NCBI GenBank assembly: GCA_018292915.2
Contig: JACVVK020000139.1
Coordinates: 1,075,001 to 1,139,000, forward strand
Source of the DNA: Batillaria attramentaria
Lineage: Eukaryota > Mollusca > Gastropoda > Batillariidae
Length of the DNA: 64,000 bases
Direction of reading: 5' to 3'
Shown: positions 30,912 to 41,800 of the stretch, piece after piece
How positions within the stretch are numbered: position 1 is the first letter of the stretch
How the letters are laid out: every line of letters begins with the position of its first letter
Translations under genes and position numbers: made by a program
Notes under the pieces: generated by a model
Databases searched by the model: none
What the model saw: the letters and a program-made list of their open reading frames with translations, nothing else
Told to the model about the DNA's origin: nothing

Positions 30912-30977
30912 GACAGACAGACGACGGAGGGTTAATACATAGACTCCCATTGTTACACATGGGAGCCAAAAAAAAAA
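29879..30977 (+). mobile_element. AGGTCA-rich tandem-core element, copy 1
   Basis: Starts GAGAGGCAGAAGCCTCCATG, ends GGGAGCCAAAA. Subterminal inverted repeats GGCTCCCTTGTG and CACATGGGAGCC. The core is seven units of 135-150 bp, each with TGACCTTGAC and/or GTCAAGGTCA, then (AC)n(AGAC)n. Resembles in plan the pearl/Helentron-type tandem-core elements of molluscs. Confidence 0.78.
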
Positions 30978-31076
30978 GTGTATTTCATCGCTACGATCGG
31001 ACACACTATGACACTTTCGCCATACAACATAGAACCTTCCTCAGTCACGTCACGCTGGTAGCGGCGCGCATTAGCC

Positions 31077-31078
<2 letters not shown>

Positions 31079-31136
<58 letters not shown>
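31079..31136 (+). repeat. (AC)n microsatellite
   Basis: About 29 units. Confidence 0.94.
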
Positions 31137-31139
<3 letters not shown>

Positions 31140-31229
31140 GACAAACTGTGTCAAGTCAGTTGTGTCACTCGTCCTCAACTTTGTCCTTTCCCTTCTCATG
31201 GTGGCCTGGGTTTCGTCTGCTGGTCCATT

Positions 31230-31501
31230 CAGGGCCCGTATGTAAAACTCGAGGTTAATTTAACCCACGGCTACGGGCCTAACCCAGACTAGGACAAAAG
31301 AAACCCCAAAACAAAATTAAAAAGGAAGCGAAGAAAGAAAGACAAAAATCTTTCTATAACGACAGAGGCACCTTGCTGGAATGGACCCGCTTCCTGATTT
31401 AAAATTAAACAAAAAAAAATTAACCCTAGAGCTAGTTTAGTTCGAGGTTAGACTCAAACCCGAGAAAACTCCCTAACCCCGACTTTTACATGCGGGCCCT
31501 G
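31230..31501 (+). mobile_element. Short inverted-repeat element, 272 bp
   Basis: Left CAGGGCCCGTATGTAAAACT and right inverted CAGGGCCCGCATGTAAAAGT (reverse strand), about 28 bp of terminal inverted repeat. No clear target duplication, so the superfamily is unassigned. Confidence 0.65.
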
Positions 31502-32574
31502 GTCAGTCAACAGCACGACTGCCGCCTGACTGACCGGCTGGTTCAGTTCACGGTGACACAGACTGATCAGAAATCCGATCACGTGGTCATTGCCCGCCGA
31601 TTAGTGGCGACCACAGCGTCCAATTTTTTTTTTAGTCTGGTTTCCAATCGGATGCTTGGAGACAGCTAGCTTGACACCTCATCTGCGAAGTCGGTCAGGA
31701 TTGCCATGGCGAGTTTTGTCCTTCCCTTCAACTCGACTCACAATCTCTCGTACAAACGATCAGCGCCAATCTGGGCCACACCAAGGTCAAGTGATCTCAA
31801 AGGAAGATCACAACTGAGGACAGAGCGCGCAACTTGAACCCAATTTATTAAATGAACTCCGGCGTGAATACAGCGGATGACACTTTTTTTGTTTTTATTT
31901 TAGTATGATTCTCTTGTAAGTAGTCACATTATCGTTCAGTGAAGTTAGGCCGGGCTGTGTGTGCGGTGTGTGTCAGTGTTAGGTGCATGTCAGTGCACAC
32001 GAGCAAGTGAAGTCAGGGAGGTTTCAAAAGATAATTACGTTTTCTTTCAGTGCGGGCAAAGACTCAAGTTCCGCTACACTACGCTATGCACAGCGGATCT
32101 ATAGACTGTCTTCGATTGATTGTACGCTCTCTGGGGTTAAACATACACGTACATATACACAGATGTACGTCAGTATATACACATATACATATATACACGT
32201 ACATATGCCGGCTTTCTTGTTCTCAAACATCCTTATTTTTCTTCAGATTTGGGTCTATAGATGCTTGGGTTTGTTAAACACTACATTCAAATCTGAATAA
32301 AATGTATTTTCAAATAGTCTTCTGTCTCTATTATTCAGCCAGTGGCTCAACGGCAGCCGGACAATTTTCGCTGAGGTGTCAGTTCAATTACAGCTTTGCT
32401 GACCTTCCGGCCCTGTCCCCCCCCCCCCCCCCGACTCGACAACTGACAACAAAATAATAATAATAATAATACTGAACAAAGGATTGTGGCGCCCCATCTC
32501 ACAAGAGCACACTAAGCCGGGCGCGTATATAAACTACACATAACATGCAAACAACATAAACGTATATAACGTAC

Positions 32575-32637
<63 letters not shown>

Positions 32638-33739
32638 ATTTTTTTGCAGGTGGCATGCAGAGATGGAGAGCGGGGAGGGGAGGGGATGGGGGGGGGGGGT
32701 TGGTTCCACTGCATGGAGAAAAGATGTGATTTAAGGTGGGACTTAAAGACTGCTAACGACTGAGCATGGCAGACAAGGACATCAAAACCCCTCTCAATTT
32801 GGTTATCTATGTGGTTTGTCTATGATTGCCATACGGCCGACAGAACTGGACAAAAATAGACTATGATTATGGTGTGTGAAAATTCAAATCCCTTGAAAGT
32901 ACTTCGAAAGTCGTGACTGATAGTGGGGGAGCCAAGGCGAATAAAACAGGTCGATTGTTCACATCATAGTAGAGACATGCCGTTTGGAATATAAGTACAT
33001 AACACATCTCTGAACAATATTAGCGACAGTAACACCTGGACCGCCCCCTCTGGTGGGCGTGGCCGTCTGTTAATTGGGTCGACATGACCCAGAAACAAAT
33101 TATTACCCTTTTTCATCTTTAGCTTGGCCTAAATGGTTATTGTGATGAAATGAACGAAAGAGAAACTTAAAGAACATGACAGGGAACCATCTTACGTTAT
33201 ATTTGGTTCCAAAGTATCAAAATATTATGTAGGAGGACTTCATGTTTTACACTTGTAATGTAATTAGCAGAAAGGCCATTTATTTTGTAGTCACAGGTAT
33301 GAATCCGGTCTCAGAACCATCCTAACTGTTGAATAAAGCAAGTTATATTTGTATTGTTCAAAAGAGATTTAATCTTTTTTGGTATTAATTCCATTATGGA
33401 ATAATTAAGAAAAAGGTAGGTCAAATGGGCGAATTCAGGACTGAGTCATACCGACTGCTTGCACTGGTTAATTTCCATCTTACATTGCAAAATGCAAAAC
33501 TTTTACTGAACAGTACATTTTTAATGCCCTAATACTGAGCTTAATATGTTCTATTTATTAATTAGAAACAACTGGGTCACGAGGTCTCACTTTTCAGGTA
33601 TGATGTCTCATCAGTTAGTGATGCGTACGACAAGTCCACGAAAATTTCTAAACTGTCCATTCTGTTGTCTCGGTACGAGTCCTTGTAAATATGTTCTACT
33701 TGGTGTCACTGTGCAATATTATTCTATTTTGTTGTAACT
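31502..33739. other. No gene recognised
   Basis: Unique AT-rich sequence with a (CA)n array and a C-run at 32416. The frame at 31983-32300 is low-complexity toward its end (TAC/ATA repeats) and lacks domains. Confidence 0.5.
32577..32634 (+). repeat. (CA)n microsatellite
   Basis: About 29 units. Confidence 0.94.
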
Positions 33740-33753
33740 GTCTCCATACTCTC

Positions 33754-33926
33754 GGGGAGCCGGGGTGGTCGAATTGTAGAGCGTTGGACTTCTAATGCTC
33801 GGGTCGTGAGTTCGATCCCGGCTGGGGCCAAATATTGTGCTGGCTTTTTCATCGTTGCCCCATCTTTGATATCACCTTATGTGGTGGAAAAGGACGTTAA
33901 ACCCCTAAACACCCCCCCCCCCCCCC
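33754..33926 (+). mobile_element. tRNA-Arg(UCU)-like SINE, full length with TSD
   Basis: The head resembles tRNA-Arg (GCGTTGGACTTCTAATGC anticodon arm, B box GAGTTCGATCCCGG), followed by a body ending GTGGTGGAAAAGGACGTTAA and a C-rich tail. Exact 14-bp target-site duplication GTCTCCATACTCTC at 33740-33753 and 33927-33940. Confidence 0.88.
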
Positions 33927-34011
33927 GTCTCCATACTCTCAAAGGTAACACGTAAAGAAAAACACACACAAGAAAAAACGGGAAAAAACCACAGTCATCA
34001 AGATGAGCCAT

Positions 34012-34342
34012 TTAGTCTTCCTGCGAACAGTCTCCTCTGCAGGCACACAAGGCAGTACATTGCATGTTTGCATTTCTGCAGTTGCATCTTCCCCGGCAAC
34101 CCTGTTTACACCCACATCTAATTAGTTCCTCGCACGATTCGGCGGCTTGTTTGAGTGTCGTCCAGATCGGCGTCCAGCATTTATCAGCCTCCCTCTCCCA
34201 TCGCCAGTTTGATGGACTGGGCAGTTGTGGGTCTTTTTCAGGACTCTGCCCCCACACATAACCAGACTGGAATTCTGCTCTCAGAGCATGCTGTTTCAGT
34301 GCTGCTTCCGTTGGAGGAATGTTCTCCAAAAATTTGCTGTTT
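34012..34342 (-). pseudogene. C-terminal exon of the Cys-tail gene
   Basis: Open from the acceptor CTCCAG to a TGA, about 110 codons: NSKFLENIPPTEAALKQHAL, then WTPIWTTLKQAAESCEELIR and a Cys-rich end CGCKQGCRGRCNCRNANMQC then TALCACRGDCSQED. The Cys spacing suggests a metal-binding CXC-like knuckle. This exon itself shows no disabling change. Confidence 0.72.
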
Positions 34343-35467
34343 CTGGAGAAAAAAAAATTGCCTGACGAGCTTGTAACGTAAGGCGGTCTCACACTTTCAC
34401 TCCGCTTTCACATCACAGACACTCAGAAAGGCACGCATGCAAACGTCATCCACTCCCTTTCATACACACAAGCAAATAGTTATTCTTTTGACTGAGACCT
34501 TTTACACACAAAAACAATCAATCACACAAATTAATAAGTAGGTTTAAGGCTTAATTACGTTCACAGCTGAAAAACATAAGCCTCCAATTTCACCAGCACA
34601 TCGGTTATTCAAAGGATATGTGCCTGGATATAAAATGTACTACAACGCGGACAAAACCACTGACTATACACAATTAGATGTGAAATGAATAAAGTGAAAT
34701 AAACAAGAAGAACTCAACAAGCTTGGTCGAAACGATGCTGCAGACTGGGTGAAGACTTGTTGGTCTTAGATAGAAAATATGTACACTTGAGCCAGACGAT
34801 TCCTCTGGGAATTCCGGGCGATTCAAATCTTTTCACCTTCTCCTGGAATGAGTGAATGGAAGCACTTCTTCTGGAAGTGACTTGAATAATGCTGGACCGC
34901 AGACACCTTCACAAATAATACGCTGAGGATGGTGTACCCCATCAGACTCAGGGATAGCTCCACCTTGACACGGCGCTCGACTGGATGGCTGCACGTGATC
35001 TCAAGGGAGACAAACACACGTCGCTGGCTTCAAGCTCCACAACGACAAACATGGTGTCGTGTACGCTGATCAGGCGGACATATTACTATGCGGTCAGCTC
35101 ACCGGGTCTCCGGCGTCGTTCCTGTACAATATTAACCCGTAATTACTACCACTATCTCGGATAGTATTTCTTCTCCATAAACTAACTTTGGTCCTGAACA
35201 AAGTTCCATTTCAACAACAATAAGATCTGACATCGATCTCGAAAGTTCCAGTTTTATTGATATCAGAAATTATCAACAAATTCACCTTCCAGTTACCAAG
35301 TACCCATACAATATCAAACAGTTCAAACTTATATCCTCATCATCAACCTCAAACCATATTCTCACAACTGATTCCTCACAAGAATGAAGTTCAAAACATC
35401 GTATCAAAAAATCTCTCATTTGAATAACCATTTGAGAAGTCCAACATTCAGAACTAAATCAGATATA

Positions 35468-35662
35468 CAGTACTCCTCGCTTAAGGTGACCCCCCACGGG
35501 ACCAAAAAAATTCTTGATCTTATCCGAGGGGCACGCTAAACAGTCCTCTGATAAGATCAACTACCAGTAAAAAACTTGATCTTATCCGAGGAGCTCAATA
35601 TTTGGCGATTTTGTCATTTTTTCACATTTTAGACCGAAAGACTTTCCGCCAAAATATGTAAT

Positions 35663-35725
<63 letters not shown>

Positions 35726-36504
35726 GTAAGCACAAACGAACGCAAATGCATATACCCCCCCTCCCCTTTTTTTTCCCGAACCCTGTGGATCCCCCCCCCC
35801 CCACCCCCCGGCGCTGATGCCAAGCCCCCTCCAAACATCTTGCCCCTGTTACATGGTTGAGGGATGGTTGCACTGATGTTTCGTGAACTGCAAAAGTACT
35901 TCAACTTGCCTTCCGACTAAGCCTAGAAATTAACCAGGTCTCTCGCTCCCCCCCCCCTCCCTCCCTCTCTAACAACATAAGTATCACCACCACCATCATA
36001 TCACCACATTGCTCCCTGCATTGCAGCTCTTATCTCTTTCACAAAGATTGTACCAATTTCTAGATCTAAAAGGACCCTGAACGAAATAAGAAATCTTTTG
36101 TAAGTGTACTCATCTGCGGTAAACTATCTTTATCGTCAGTTCATCAAAAACAAGCCCCCCCCCCCTCCCCCCTTCCAGTTTCCATTTTCAGTCTTTGGGT
36201 ATCATCTCATGGAATAAAAATGAAATAAAAATTCGTCTGTTTCGTCTTCACCTCGCAGTGCAAATCCGGGTGTTGTTTCCAAGGGAAGCCACTCTCATCA
36301 CATGGATTTCATCTTAACCGGTAGTCTTTTTCATTTGGGAACCAAAACGGGGGTGACGTAATCCGAGGTTTTCCCTTATCCGAGGTGACGCTAAGCGAGG
36401 GATTCTAAATGGTACAAAGAAGGCTTTTGGCCGGGACCAACAACCTGATTGATCTTATCCGAGGTGTGACCTTAAACGGTAGTGACGTTAAACGAGGAGT
36501 ACTG
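35468..36504 (+). mobile_element. pogo/Tigger-like non-autonomous DNA transposon, 1037 bp
   Basis: Ends CAGTACTCCTCGCTTAA and, inverted, CAGTACTCCTCGTTTAA, with TA on both sides (35466-35467, 36505-36506). TTATCCGAGG recurs several times near both ends. It carries a (CA)n(CG)n tract at 35668-35722. Lies in the intron of the minus-strand Cys-tail gene. Confidence 0.78.
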
Positions 36505-36940
36505 TACATCATAATAGCATCAAGTTATCCATAGGGTTATCAAACAATCCACTTGGTCTTGAAACAGACAAACAATGTTCAAAAATCAAACATACCTGTA
36601 GCGCTGTGGCATACGGAACACAAAAGAAGCCGGGTGGGGAAAAAAAGACCTGTTCCCTCCACCGGTCAATAGTAGGACTGCGCACAATCTTCGTAAGCTT
36701 CGTAAGCTGACAACAACTCAGGTCTACTTGTGTTACAACAGTCTCGTACAGAGTAAAACTCAAGCAAACGCTATAGCCGTGCATAGGCATTTTCCCGCAC
36801 GCGAAAACGTTAGGTAGACTGGGATAAACTCCAGTACAGTACTACCTGTCTAAAACACTAGTTAACCCTACACATGAAAATACACCCTTGAAAACGGCAA
36901 ACACACAATCAATGAAAACCCCATAAATGCGGTTTGTCAC

Positions 36941-37420
36941 AGAGCTGCGTCCACCTTTGTTAGTGTGCTGGAGCGGTTATACATCAAACAACAAATCTTT
37001 GGAGTGTGGCGAATGTGTCTTCCGTTACCTGCCTGTCCGTCATGGCCAAGAAAGCTCTAGTAGCTTCAGGAATGCGTTCCAGGTACTCCACGCTGTTTTC
37101 TTCCCTCTCCCAGTAAAAAGGACACAGTGTCACATCCTGTGAAGGCATGGAACGCCAGAAGTGCCCATGCTTTATATGGTCCAAGAAAGTCAGCAATGTC
37201 ATGGGCGGCAATGTACCTGAAATTTTTGCCACATCCAAAGGCAATCCACAGTTCCGTTGCTGCCATTTTGTGGAAGTGCGCAATCGCCAACACCAGCAGA
37301 TCCGTGTCTGTTGAGGACCTTGTGCAGACCGGACCGTGCACAGTCAGCTGCATGCAGAATGACAGGAGTATCTGCTTCCTCGTGTGAGCAAGGCCGCAAA
37401 TCATGTTTGGCTTCTGTTGG
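36941..37420 (-). pseudogene. Middle segment of the Cys-tail gene, frameshifted
   Basis: Three successive frames carry the conserved HEEADTPVILHAADCARSG, STDTDLLVLAIAHFHKMAAT and ERIPEATRAFLAMTDRQVTE blocks, then a fourth change leads to LMYNRSSTLTKVDAAL before the donor. The changes look like small indels or assembly errors. Confidence 0.7.
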
Positions 37421-37588
37421 GTGGGTGGGTGTTTGGGGGTTTAACGTCCTTTTCCACCACATACGGTGATATCAAAGACGGGGCAACGACGAAAAAGCCA
37501 GCACAAATATTTGGCCCCAGCGGGAATCGAACTCAAGACCCGAGCATTAGAAGTCCAACACTCTACCATTCGACCACCCCGGCTCCCC
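37421..37588 (-). mobile_element. tRNA-Arg(UCU)-like SINE inserted in the Cys-tail gene
   Basis: Same family as the copy at 33754, in reverse. The flanking duplication TTGGCTTCTGTTGG / TTGGCTTCTATTGG (37407-37420, 37589-37602) differs at one position. It breaks the host reading frame. Confidence 0.88.
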
Positions 37589-38658
37589 TTGGCTTCTATT
37601 GGACAGCACAGAACTTTGTCGCCGATTGTGGTAACAAGTTTTTTCCCCTCGTCATATGACTTCTCGGCAAGGCTCTTGGCAAGGAACTTAAAGAGTTGGG
37701 TTTTGTTGTCATTGTCCCGCAGAAACCCCTTCCAGTTTCCAGGCAATTGGGCCGATGGCACGACCATCCTCTTGAAACCACAACCCCGCCTCTCTCTTGC
37801 TGATGCTTTGAGACTGTCAGCCTTGTACACGTCCCAAACGATGTCCACCCGTGATGCAGTCTCAAACTGTCGCTGGATGTACGGCAGGAAAATGAGATCG
37901 ACATACTGCTGAAAGTTTTTCGCAAACTTTGGTGACAACATCTGGACGATTGTTGCACCATCCAGCACTTTGGCATCAACGTCTGGTGAACATATTGAAA
38001 CAGGGACGAGGACAGCATCATCTAAGACATCTGCTGTGATGTCTGCGGGGTCCTCAACAATCATGAAAGCCTTGTCGTCCAAGACCTCTGGAGGAACATC
38101 GGGCAGGTCGTGTAGGACTGCAGGACTGTCAGCAACAGGAGCTTCAGAAGATTGAACAGCAGCAGGCAACGGGCAGCTCTCACTGACTAATTCCACAGCT
38201 TGTGAATCCCTAGTGCAGACCTGTTTGATGGCAGCCCCCAGATCTTTGTTGAACATTAGCACGACGTTTTTTCCTTCGTGGGTGGCGAACAAGTCTGGGA
38301 TATTTGCAAGGAGTTTTTTACGAAGACGCTGTGAGTGGACTCTCTGTGGAACATAAAGACCATGTGCTTCCAGGCGGCTGGCATACAGGCGACACAGGTA
38401 GAATAGTGGTCTTGTCCGAGGGTCGTCCCTGTAGCTTTCTACATAAACAACGAGCTCAGCGAACGCAATCGCCTGTAAAGATGATGAATCGTCTTCTTCA
38501 GCAGCCTCTTGGTTGGCTTTTGGCTGTCTTCTGTAATATGCTGACACACACTTCAAATGGTAATTAGCATCCCCCGATACCATGTCTATATTGGCAAGCT
38601 TCCGGAGCACCTCAGTGTCATTGATATGAACTGCTGTATAATAAACTTTGTAATGCAC
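37589..38658 (-). pseudogene. N-terminal and central segment of the Cys-tail gene
   Basis: Open for about 350 codons from an ATG at 38658, although the family N terminus may extend into an upstream exon. The downstream limit is the SINE target-site duplication. The last host residues are LCCPIEAK, which resume after the SINE as EAKHDLRPCSHEEADT. Confidence 0.72.
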
Positions 38659-38884
38659 TCCTAATGTCCATGCCTCATGGGTCCCCTTTGAACCTGGTGG
38701 TTTATTACAGAAAAAAAAAAAAACACAGCCGGGATTTTGTTGTGCTGCCTACTGGTGCTTCTTCATTTTTACTATCCTCTAGTGCAGTCGAGGACGTACC
38801 AGTTGAGCCTGGTATTTTTCACGCTTTAGAAAATAGAGAACTTAGAAAAAGTGCATGAAACACTTTTGAATAAAGATGGCGTTG

Positions 38885-41800
38885 AACTTGATTTTAGTAG
38901 ACTCCAGAGTAAACGGCAAGGGGGTTGCACTCTGACAGGCCAAGGTGCACTCTCTGGGGCACAGAGTCTTTCAGTGGAAAGTACCAGCAAAGACCGTAGA
39001 TAGGTGCTGCACTCTACAGGCAAGTATTATTGCACGGTGCAGACGATCACGTACCTGCTTTGTGGCGGAATAACAGACGATTACAAAAGCATACACACCC
39101 GTGCTCCAGGACTGAATGTAATATGGATCTGTCCATTCAGACAGAGACATGTTATGTATGTCTCTGATTCAGAAACACGCCTACTTTCACTCTGAAGACA
39201 ACTTGACATCACTTGCGCCCTCTGGGTTCAAAGCTGGTCAGTCAAGGTAGTAGTAGACTCCAGAGTGCAGTCCCTTTTCGGCGGGGCGTGAAAATGTGAC
39301 TGCTTACACCCAGCGCCATTTTCAAAAATGGCGAATTTTTTTTAGAAAAGCAGAGACTTGTGTGTCATATGATTCGATTTGAAACGAAGTCTTGAATATC
39401 CGACCACTTTTCGTTTGGGCAAAATCTTTGCCAGCGGACAATTATTGTTGCGCTTTGATGGCACTGTTTACGTGGTACACTGATCCAACAGAATGTGAGT
39501 AAACGGCAATGGGGTTGCACTCTGACAGGCAAGGGTGCACTCTCTGGGGCACAGAGTCTTTCAGTGGAAAGTACCTCTGTGCACAGTGGGGAAATGGCGC
39601 TCACTGCGCTACCGTGACGGGCCTAAATTGTCTCGGTGCTCTCAAACACAAGGTCGCGCACTATGTCATCCTTGACCAGCTTTGAACCCAGAGGGATCCT
39701 CAATGGCGCAAGTGATGGCAGGCTGTCTTCAGAGTGAAAGTAGGCGTGTTTCTGAATCAGAGACATACATAACATGTCTCTGTCTGAATGGACAGATCTA
39801 TTATTACATTCAGTCCTAGAGCACGGGTGTGTATGCTTTTGTAATCGTCTCTTATTCCACCACAAGGCAGGTACGTGATCGTCTGCACCGTGCAATAATA
39901 CTTGCCTGCAGAGTGCAACACCTTGGCTAGACTCCAGAGTGCAGTCCCTTTTCGGCGGGGCGTGAAAATGTGACTGCTCACTCTCTGGGGCACAGAGTCT
40001 TTCAGTGGAAAGTACCTCTGTGCACGGTGGGGAAATGGCGCTCACTGCGCTACCGTGATGGGCCTAAATTGTCTCGGTGCTCTCAAACACAAGGTCGCGC
40101 ACTATGTCATCCTTGACCAGCTTTGAATCCAGAGGGGTCCTCAATGGCGCAAGTGATGGCAGGCTGTCTTCAGAGTGAAAGTAGGCGTGTTTCTGAATCA
40201 GAGACATACATAACATGTCTCTGTCTGAATGGACAGATCTATTATTACATTCAGTCCTAGAGCACTGGTGTGTATGCTTTTGTAATCGTCTCTTATTCCA
40301 CCACAAGGCAGGTACGTGATCGTCTGCACCGTGCAATAATACTTGCCTGTAGAGTGCAACACCCTTGCCTGTCAGAGTGCAACCCCCTTGCCGTTTACTC
40401 ACATCCTGTTGGATCAGTGTACCACGTAAACAGTGCCATCAAAGCGCAACAATAATTGTCCGCTGGCAAAGATTTTGCCCAAACGAAAAGTGGTCGGATA
40501 TTCAAGACTTCGTTTCAAATCGAATCATATGACACACAAGTCTCTGCTTTTCTAATAAAAATTCGCCATTTTTAAAAATGGCGCTGGTTGTAAGCAGTCA
40601 CATTTTCACGCCCCGCCGAAAAGGGACTGCACTCTGGAGTCTAGTGACTCACTCTCTGGGGCACAGAGTCTTTCAGTGGAAAGTACCTCTGTGCACGGTG
40701 GGGAAATGGCGCTCACTGCGCTACCGTGACGGGCCTAAATTGTCTCGGTGCTCTCAAACACAAGGTCGCGCACTATGTCATCCTTGACCAGCTTTGAACC
40801 CAGAGGGATCCTCAGTGGCGCAAGTGATGGCAGGCTGTCTTCAGAGTGAAAGTAGGCGTGTTTCTGAATCAGAGACATACATAACATGTCTCTGTCTGAA
40901 TGGACAGATCTATTATTACATTCAGTCCTAGAGCACGGGTGTGTATGCTTTTGTAATCGTCTCTTATTCCGGCCCCATGGGCTCGCCTTCACGCGGCGGG
41001 GCTGATTTCGCCAAGCTTGCCCACCCCTTTTGCTCTTTCTTTACTCTTATTTCTGCCTCCATCGGTCCATTCACCTGTCTTTTGCTCTCTTAAAATCTCC
41101 TCCGGGGGGAGGTCAGTAAGCGGGTGTCTGCTGACCCTTGGTCCAGTGAGACATCTGAGGGTCATTTCTGAAGGCCGACTTCACTGGATTCCCCCCACCT
41201 GGTCTTCAGCCTGGCGGGCTTTGTTCGCAGCGCCCTGCTGGTGCTGCTGAACACCTGTCACGTTGAAGACCTTCACAACGCACCCCTCTCTGGTGCGTTG
41301 TTTTCCCGAACCGCCTCACGGCGGGGAGGTTCCGTGTTGGAGCGGTCTGTTCTTCAACTGCGTCCCAGGCATGTTGTCTTCATTGGCAACTAAGGAATTT
41401 TCCTTCCTACCTCTCTGTCTATCCCTCACCAGCCCATTCACCTGTATCTTTCTCTTTAAAACCTCCCGAATTTAGCCGCTCTGTCCTTCCTCTCATCTCT
41501 CAGCTGATTTCTAAGTTCGGCCCTTTCATCTATATTTCTTCTTTTCAACCTCTCACCCACGTCTGCACTACCAGTGGTTAGGAATAAGTGATGTTGGGCA
41601 TATGCTGCGAACTGGCTTATTGCTCCTAGGAGATGATAAGTTGCAATATTTGCTGTATATGCGCTTAGTATTTATCTTTGTTTTACCCAGTTGTAATTGT
41701 TATTTGTTTTCTACGCTTTTTTGTAATCGGGAGTTCGAGAAATTAGCATGAAGGTGCAGCGTCTCCTGCATGTCCTAGGTTTATATTGCCCCGTAGACCA

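Larger units (their letters stand above)
34012..38658 (-). pseudogene. Decayed copy of an uncharacterised multicopy gene with C-terminal Cys-rich tail
   Basis: Reading down the minus strand: an N-terminal part (DMVSGDANYHLKCVSAYYRR), then FAKNFQQYVDLIFLPYIQRQ and RVDIVWDVYKADSLKASARE with LPGNWKGFLRDNDNKTQLFK; then LRPCSHEEADTPVILHAADC, DTDLLVLAIAHFHKMAATEL and KNFRYIAAHDIADFLGPYKA with AFTGCDTVSFL; finally LENIPPTEAALKQHALRAEF and RCGCKQGCRGRCNCRNANMQ. From memory this order is that of a large uncharacterised family common in cnidarian and mollusc genomes and often multicopy. The second exon is joined by an intron of 2598 bp (36940-34343; CT|GTGACA, TTTTTTTTCTCCAG; both phase 2). A SINE at 37421-37588 interrupts the frame, and at least three further frame changes occur between 37380 and 36960. 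Function is unknown. Confidence 0.72.
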
